Source of the DNA: HGM04593 sp045613945
GTDB taxonomy: Bacteria > Bacteroidota > Bacteroidia > Bacteroidales > Bacteroidaceae
Assembly: GCA_045613945.1 (NCBI GenBank)
Contig: JAZLBZ010000045.1
Coordinates: 1 to 18,089 of the forward strand
Reading direction: 5' to 3'
DNA length: 18,089 bases
Shown here: one piece after another, positions 13,602 through 18,089 of the stretch
Layout: the number at the start of each line of letters is the position of its first letter
How positions within the stretch are numbered: position 1 is the first letter of the stretch
The notes under the pieces: model-generated
Database searches by the model: none
The model's input: only the letters and a program-made list of their open reading frames with translations
What the model was told of the DNA's origin: nothing
Translations under genes and position numbers: made by a program

Positions 13602-14399
13602 ATGAAAAATCAACAGACACAAATATTGCAAAAATCTTGTGAGATTTGCGATGGTATAGCAAATGCCATTTCTAAAAGGAATAATGGTCAACCTTTTTGT
13701 AAAGATTATTGTCCAGGAGAAGATTGTCTAATTACAACAATTAAAAAACTTGCGGAAAGATTTGAAGATATTGAGCCAGAGTGTAGCAAACGCTTAACAT
13801 TGGAATTGCAAAAGGTAAAGAATACTTTTCCTGAACAATGTGTAAATCCATATGCGTTTGGTGCAATTGTTGCGATTGTTAGTATTTTAAGACTAAAATA
13901 CATAGAGACTAAAACCGAGACAAAGAAGTTTTTTATTAGCCATTCATCAGAAGATAAAATCATCGTAAATGGATTTATTAAAGAAATTTTAAAAATCGGA
14001 TGTGGTTTTAGAGATTGTGATATATTTTGCACTTTGGATCCTACCGTAATCCGAACAGGAGATGATTTCCGCGAAAAAATTGTTGAAAACATGAAAGAGT
14101 GCGATTTCATTCTTTTATTTATCTCAGAAAACTATCTGAAAAGTGAGATTTGCCAAAATGAAATGGGTGCAGCGTGGGCATTGGACAATAAGCGCATATT
14201 ACCGTTTATACTCCCAAATACCACATTTAATGACATGGGATTTATTAATGAAGTTAAGCAAGGTGCGTCAATTGCAGATAAACGCAAATTAGACGAATTT
14301 TACAGTGAGATTTGTGAATATTACGGAATCTCATCAGACTGGCCAAGTTTCAACAAAGCAAAAGAGGATTTTATAGAAATTATTAATCAATTACCTTAA
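13602..14399 (+). CDS. TIR-domain protein with Cys-rich N-terminus (candidate NADase effector)
   Basis: Encodes 265 residues. Residues 109-230 form a bacterial TIR domain: KKFFISHSSEDK (strand A and AB box), RDCDIFCTLDPTVIRTGDDF (137-156, BB region), ECDFILLFISENYLKS (166-181) and C184-x-x-E187, whose Glu matches the catalytic residue of NAD-cleaving TIRs. The N-terminal 100 residues carry five cysteines (C13, C16, C33, C37, C42: CEIC then CKDYCPGEDC), which could bind metal or an Fe-S cluster, and then helices. Defence TIRs degrade NAD or make signalling nucleotides when triggered by a partner. An SD-like AAAAGGGG lies before the ATG. The sequence is AT-rich, indicating transfer. The TIR call is firm; enzymatic activity is inferred. 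Confidence 0.9.
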   Translation: MKNQQTQILQKSCEICDGIANAISKRNNGQPFCKDYCPGEDCLITTIKKLAERFEDIEPECSKRLTLELQKVKNTFPEQCVNPYAFGAIVAIVSILRLKYIETKTETKKFFISHSSEDKIIVNGFIKEILKIGCGFRDCDIFCTLDPTVIRTGDDFREKIVENMKECDFILLFISENYLKSEICQNEMGAAWALDNKRILPFILPNTTFNDMGFINEVKQGASIADKRKLDEFYSEICEYYGISSDWPSFNKAKEDFIEIINQLP

Positions 14400-14468
14400 C
14401 TGTGCAATAGATTTGATTATAGAAATCATTTTGCTGATACAGAATTATACTATAAATCGTTATATATT

Positions 14469-15500
14469 ATGCCCAAAGAAAGCGTTTTGTCAATAGCCGA
14501 TAAAGAAGCTATAAAAATTGAAAAATTGATATTTCACATTATTTTAACAGATGATGTAAAGCCAACATTCCTTGAAGAAGTAGAAGTTACAGATGAACAA
14601 CAAAAGTTTTTTAGGGATAGGTTAGCTGATGCAAGTCAAGGCAGACAATTTATTTTTACGGAAGATAATCCTCCTATTAAAACTCTTGCAGAGGAGATAA
14701 TAAATGCTTCAGATGAAGATTTTTTACGAATATCTAAAGATATTACTAGCAGGTTTAGGTCTACACATACTTCTAGTATGAATAATGGAGTATTTATCAT
14801 TTCCATCGCATCAATTCATGCCAGGAAATTACTTTTCTTAATAAAACTTGACCATAAAAAGGTCTATGAATACAAACTAGAAGGAAGTAAAGCCTTATTG
14901 GAAGAAGTAAAAAACACCTTCAGTGAAGATAAAACAGCGATACAGAAAGTTGCATTAATAGATATAAATACGAATGTCGTATGGGATGTATTAGTGTTTG
15001 ATAGGAGTTGTCCCTCAAGTATTACAAAATACTTTGGTAATTTCTTATCTGTTATTCCTCGTGAAACAGAAACAGATTTGACCAAAAAAGCTCAATCATG
15101 CGCTAGACGTTGGGCCTCTTCTCATAAAGATGAAGGAATAAACGAACCGTCTGTATATAAAAATAACGCCCGAAATTACCTCTCATCTGTAGATTCCTTC
15201 AACTCTGAGCATTATATTGAAGCTGTAATTCAAGATAATGATAAGGAGAAAGAAGAGCTTTTAAGAAATTCCTTTAGAGATTTTATGATGGAAGATGGGC
15301 TATATGGACAAAATTTTGCACCTAGGAAAGACGTTTTATCAAAAAAAGAAAATAAAAATATTCGCCAAACAGCAGAAGGTGTCAAAATTGAATGGGAGGG
15401 AACCTTAGAAGATAATAACATTTCAATATCTGATGCAAAAGATCGACAAGGGCAATATAAAATAGTTATTAAAACTAGTGACATAAAAGATATACAGTAA
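14469..15500 (+). CDS. NA37/NdpA-like nucleoid-associated protein (divergent)
   Basis: Encodes 343 residues. It appears to be a diverged relative of the 37-kDa nucleoid-associated family (YejK/NdpA): IEKLIFHIIL (17-26), SDEDFLRISKDITSRFR (81-97), GVFIISIAS and LLFLIKLD (107-128), IQKVALIDI (158-166), and ITKYFGNFLSV (185-195) occur in the family's order. The C-terminal third is charged and ends in beta-like strands (VKIEWEGT, YKIVIKTS). NdpA proteins bind chromosomal DNA in Gram-negatives, and the role in this cluster is unknown. It starts 69 bases after the TIR stop and its TAA shares one base with the next ATG (TAATG). The family assignment is moderate because no search was possible. Confidence 0.7.
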   Translation: MPKESVLSIADKEAIKIEKLIFHIILTDDVKPTFLEEVEVTDEQQKFFRDRLADASQGRQFIFTEDNPPIKTLAEEIINASDEDFLRISKDITSRFRSTHTSSMNNGVFIISIASIHARKLLFLIKLDHKKVYEYKLEGSKALLEEVKNTFSEDKTAIQKVALIDINTNVVWDVLVFDRSCPSSITKYFGNFLSVIPRETETDLTKKAQSCARRWASSHKDEGINEPSVYKNNARNYLSSVDSFNSEHYIEAVIQDNDKEKEELLRNSFRDFMMEDGLYGQNFAPRKDVLSKKENKNIRQTAEGVKIEWEGTLEDNNISISDAKDRQGQYKIVIKTSDIKDIQ

Positions 15501-17020
15501 TGCTATTTAAGAACATTGTTGAAAAGTTAGAGAATATAAATGGTGTTTCGACATCTCATTCTGAGAGTTGGACTCACTTGTCATACGAAGGTGTTTACAA
15601 CAGTAAATATTCAAGTTCATTTTTTTCTGACCTGTATGGTGCTTTTGTGAGTCAAAACATTGAAAATGCGATTATTTTTTATATTGATGATGAACGAGTT
15701 TCGTCTTCTGATTTCATAGAAGAATTAAATAAAGGTAGTAAATGGGGCATACACATAAACAAAACTAACTGGTTGAATAAGTTTGACAATACTAATATAT
15801 GTCATACATTTTTTTATTATAAAGACAGTTTTATAGAGTGGATTAAAGGCTCAGATCCTTTTGAAGAAGATTATCCGCTAAATAAAGGACATTATCATAT
15901 TTATGTAAAAGATATAGAAGAAAATTTTGGAGGCTCAAATATTATTGTTAATAATGCAGATATTATTGATGGGTACATTGGGGTTGAACCTATACCAGAT
16001 TACCATGTAGAAGATCACATTAGAATTAATTGTAATTCTGATTTTATTATTACACCTCATAAACATATTATAAGTTGGGGAAATGTAAATCATATATCTA
16101 AATTCTTTTATCGAAATGCTATTCTAGTACTCTTGTCTTCTTTATGTGATGAAATTACTAAAGATAGAAAAATTATCATTAGGGGACATAAGAATATACT
16201 ATCTGATATAGGAGGCGAAATCTTTATTGAAGACAATTTGTTGGAATATCAGGATTTGCTGTTGGAGACCTATAAATGGATATACAATAATGAAGACAGC
16301 TTTGCCGTAAAAAAGAGACTCTTTGCGGAACGTGTTTCACTAGATATAGATCAAAGATTAGCCCTCTATGTTTCGTTATATCCTATTCTTTCAGATGTCT
16401 TTTCTCAAATCAAAGAGCAGTATTCCTATATTATGTATGACAGGAAAGATGCTTATCAAAGGGAATTAAAAGATTTATTAAGAGATATAAAAAATATAAC
16501 CGAATTATTCTCTGGAAAAATTAGAAATATATTAGGGAATTTATTACGAGACATTCTTGCTGGTTTAATACTAATAGGTATAACATTATTTTCTAAGGTA
16601 TCGGAACTCACTGCCCTATTAGAAAACAATCTAATCAATTATGTATTTAAAGCATTTGGTCTTTATTTTTGGGGCTCAGTTCTATTACAAACTATATTTG
16701 ATTATATAGATGTTAATAGATCATTTAAAGAATTCGATTATTGGAGAAATATTACACGTTCATATATAAGTTCAACTAAATTTCATGAATATAAAGAACA
16801 AACAATATATAAAAGATTTAAAGAATTACTAGGATATTATATTCTAATAATATCCTTATATATAGGTATTGGCTATTTTTGTTTTAATTATCAATTTTTC
16901 TGGGAGAAAACAATTCAGTCTTCAGAAATGGAATATATTGAGAAGTCAAACAATATACCTCAACATAGTTTAGATAGTATTAATATTTTAATCGAAGAAA
17001 AAAATGATACAATTATATGA
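15500..17020 (+). CDS. Unrecognised protein with three C-terminal transmembrane helices
   Basis: Encodes 506 residues and the family is not recognised. Residues 1-340 are soluble with no signal peptide, an aromatic, acidic mixed alpha/beta part. Around 285-350 comes a long helical, charged stretch (RLALYVSLYPILSDVFSQ to KDLLRDIKNITEL). Hydrophobic helices follow at about 348-366, 382-400 and 444-465, with a polar C-terminal tail. The soluble domain before the membrane segments suggests a sensor or effector anchored in the inner membrane. It overlaps the upstream gene by one base and the downstream NA37 gene by 17 bases, so the three genes form one translationally coupled unit. Very AT-rich coding sequence. 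Confidence 0.85.
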   Translation: MLFKNIVEKLENINGVSTSHSESWTHLSYEGVYNSKYSSSFFSDLYGAFVSQNIENAIIFYIDDERVSSSDFIEELNKGSKWGIHINKTNWLNKFDNTNICHTFFYYKDSFIEWIKGSDPFEEDYPLNKGHYHIYVKDIEENFGGSNIIVNNADIIDGYIGVEPIPDYHVEDHIRINCNSDFIITPHKHIISWGNVNHISKFFYRNAILVLLSSLCDEITKDRKIIIRGHKNILSDIGGEIFIEDNLLEYQDLLLETYKWIYNNEDSFAVKKRLFAERVSLDIDQRLALYVSLYPILSDVFSQIKEQYSYIMYDRKDAYQRELKDLLRDIKNITELFSGKIRNILGNLLRDILAGLILIGITLFSKVSELTALLENNLINYVFKAFGLYFWGSVLLQTIFDYIDVNRSFKEFDYWRNITRSYISSTKFHEYKEQTIYKRFKELLGYYILIISLYIGIGYFCFNYQFFWEKTIQSSEMEYIEKSNNIPQHSLDSINILIEEKNDTII

Positions 17021-18038
17021 TGCAAATATAAAAAGTTGTATAGTTCATTTTGTTGGGAATAAAGCAAATGATGAGGGACTTAAAGTGTCTAAGAATCCTT
17101 TGATTTTGAATAATACTACAAGAAATGCTCTTAGCAACTATTTTTATAAGTCCTTTACAGTTAAAGAAGAATTTTATTCGTTCCATCATCAAACGAATAT
17201 CGGGCTGAATACAATATATAGTTATATAAGGGAAATATTTAATAATAATGCTGTATTTTGTGAGCAATCATTAAATATAGCAAGGTATCTTTATGAGCAA
17301 AGTACACATCCTAAAATTAAAGGGGGCGAATTGTACATTGCACATATAGACAATTGTGTAATAAATGGAAAATATGCAGAAGTCATAGGGTTATTTAAGT
17401 CTGAGAGTAAAGACACCTTTTTAATGCTCCACCAAAATGAAGTTGGATTTGAACTTTCAAGTCAAAGTGGTGCAAGTATAAACAAATTAGATAAAGGATG
17501 CCTGATTTTCAATATTGAAGAGGATGATGGTTATTTAGTAGCTATCGTAGACAACACCAATAAAGGGTCAGAGGCGAAATATTGGACTGATGATTTCCTT
17601 CATGTACGACCAAGAAAGGATAGCTTTAACCAAACACAGAATATGCTGTCTCTTTGTAAGAGTTTCGTTTCTCAATTACCCAATGATAATGGTAAAATTG
17701 AGAAAGCAACATATATGAATAGAAGTGTCGAGGCACTAAAAGAAGAATCTGTTAATATAAACTCTTTTGCTGAACAAGTTTTTGAGACGCCAGAGTTAGT
17801 TTCTGAGTTCAAGCAGTATAAAGAAACTTATCAAAAAGAACGAGATATAGAAATTGACGATACTTTCGAAACTGCATTGACAGCAATAAAACGTCGAGCC
17901 ACTGGTACGATGACAACGATTAAACTCGACAAGAATTTTGATATAAACATTCACGGTGGAGAACAGTATATCGTGAGAGGTTACGATGAAGATCGAGGCA
18001 TGTACTATTACCAATTGTTCTTTAAAGAAGAGAAATAA
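17004..18038 (+). CDS. NA37-family nucleoid-associated protein (canonical Bacteroidetes type)
   Basis: Encodes 344 residues, the standard length for the Bacteroidetes nucleoid-associated protein of the NdpA/YejK (37-kDa) family. Recognisable blocks are IVHFVGNKANDEGL (13-26), LNTIYSYIREIF (68-79), EQSLNIARYLYEQSTHPKI (87-105), GGELYIAHI (107-115) and IGLFKSESKDTFL (128-140). The C-terminal part is basic/acidic with an IKRRATG segment and strand-rich end. The start ATG at 17004 lies inside the previous gene (17-base overlap). The next ATG (18040) follows one base after the stop. The family binds DNA; in this setting it may sense or modify invading DNA (inference). Confidence 0.88.
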   Translation: MIQLYDANIKSCIVHFVGNKANDEGLKVSKNPLILNNTTRNALSNYFYKSFTVKEEFYSFHHQTNIGLNTIYSYIREIFNNNAVFCEQSLNIARYLYEQSTHPKIKGGELYIAHIDNCVINGKYAEVIGLFKSESKDTFLMLHQNEVGFELSSQSGASINKLDKGCLIFNIEEDDGYLVAIVDNTNKGSEAKYWTDDFLHVRPRKDSFNQTQNMLSLCKSFVSQLPNDNGKIEKATYMNRSVEALKEESVNINSFAEQVFETPELVSEFKQYKETYQKERDIEIDDTFETALTAIKRRATGTMTTIKLDKNFDINIHGGEQYIVRGYDEDRGMYYYQLFFKEEK

Positions 18039-18039
18039 T

Positions 18040-18089
18040 ATGCAAAATATAGTAAAAGTATTAGCAGATACATTGCTCGTAGATTTATT
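18040..18089 (+). CDS. Start of a further gene of the cluster (truncated by the window edge)
   Basis: ATG at 18040, one base after the upstream stop, opens a frame MQNIVKVLADTLLVDL that is still open at the window end. The tight spacing argues that the operon continues. Function cannot be told from 16 codons. Confidence 0.6.
   Translation, partial: MQNIVKVLADTLLVDL

Noticed and set aside
13030..13662. 210-codon minus-strand frame with FNTRREENKIN repeats
   Set aside because: The repeats are the tandem promoter-like DNA repeat read in translation; it also covers the HTH gene on the other strand.

Overview
The window looks like a Bacteroidales chromosome (Bacteroides, Prevotella or Muribaculaceae type). 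Promoters fit the Bacteroidetes form TTTG-N19/20-TAnnTTTG, notably at tRNA-Phe and at the HTH gene near 13.26 kb. Protein families (Gpr-type aldo/keto reductase, the 344-aa NA37 protein, split HipA genes) also fit that order. The species cannot be fixed from the sequence.

Left part (1 to about 9.96 kb) has moderate GC and looks like resident chromosome. A minus-strand operon reads from 6897 down to 54: a 1379-residue STAND/NACHT-like NTPase, a membrane-anchored glycerophosphodiester phosphodiesterase, an aldo/keto reductase and an AlkD-like DNA alkylation repair protein. The first pair share an ATGA overlap and the last pair are 4 bases apart. Divergent from it is a two-TM protein with CorA-like topology and no known function. 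Next come a short MGMT-family gene (minus), an HD-domain (SpoT-like) protein with a C-terminal HTH (plus), a strong terminator, tRNA-Pro(CGG) (minus) and tRNA-Phe(GAA) (plus).

Right part (from the 3' end of tRNA-Phe onward) is an accessory island that becomes very AT-rich. It opens with the remnant of a tyrosine integrase in which a 30-bp piece is inverted. It continues with an orphan toxin/immunity-like pair and a three-gene HipBST toxin-antitoxin operon whose promoter holds three helically phased operator palindromes. A 16-bp perfect hairpin and a tandem repeat carrying promoter-like sequence follow. Last is a plus-strand gene cluster: small HTH regulator, TIR-domain protein with a Cys-rich N-terminus, NA37-like protein, three-TM protein, canonical Bacteroidetes NA37 nucleoid-associated protein, and the first 16 codons of another gene running off the window.

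The most interesting content is this last cluster. A TIR effector (likely NADase) is co-directional with two nucleoid-associated-type proteins and a membrane protein, all in an island with toxin-antitoxin modules. I infer an anti-phage defence system whose composition I do not recognise. The STAND NTPase, with a possible HEPN-type R-x5-H motif and a divergent membrane partner, is a second defence candidate.
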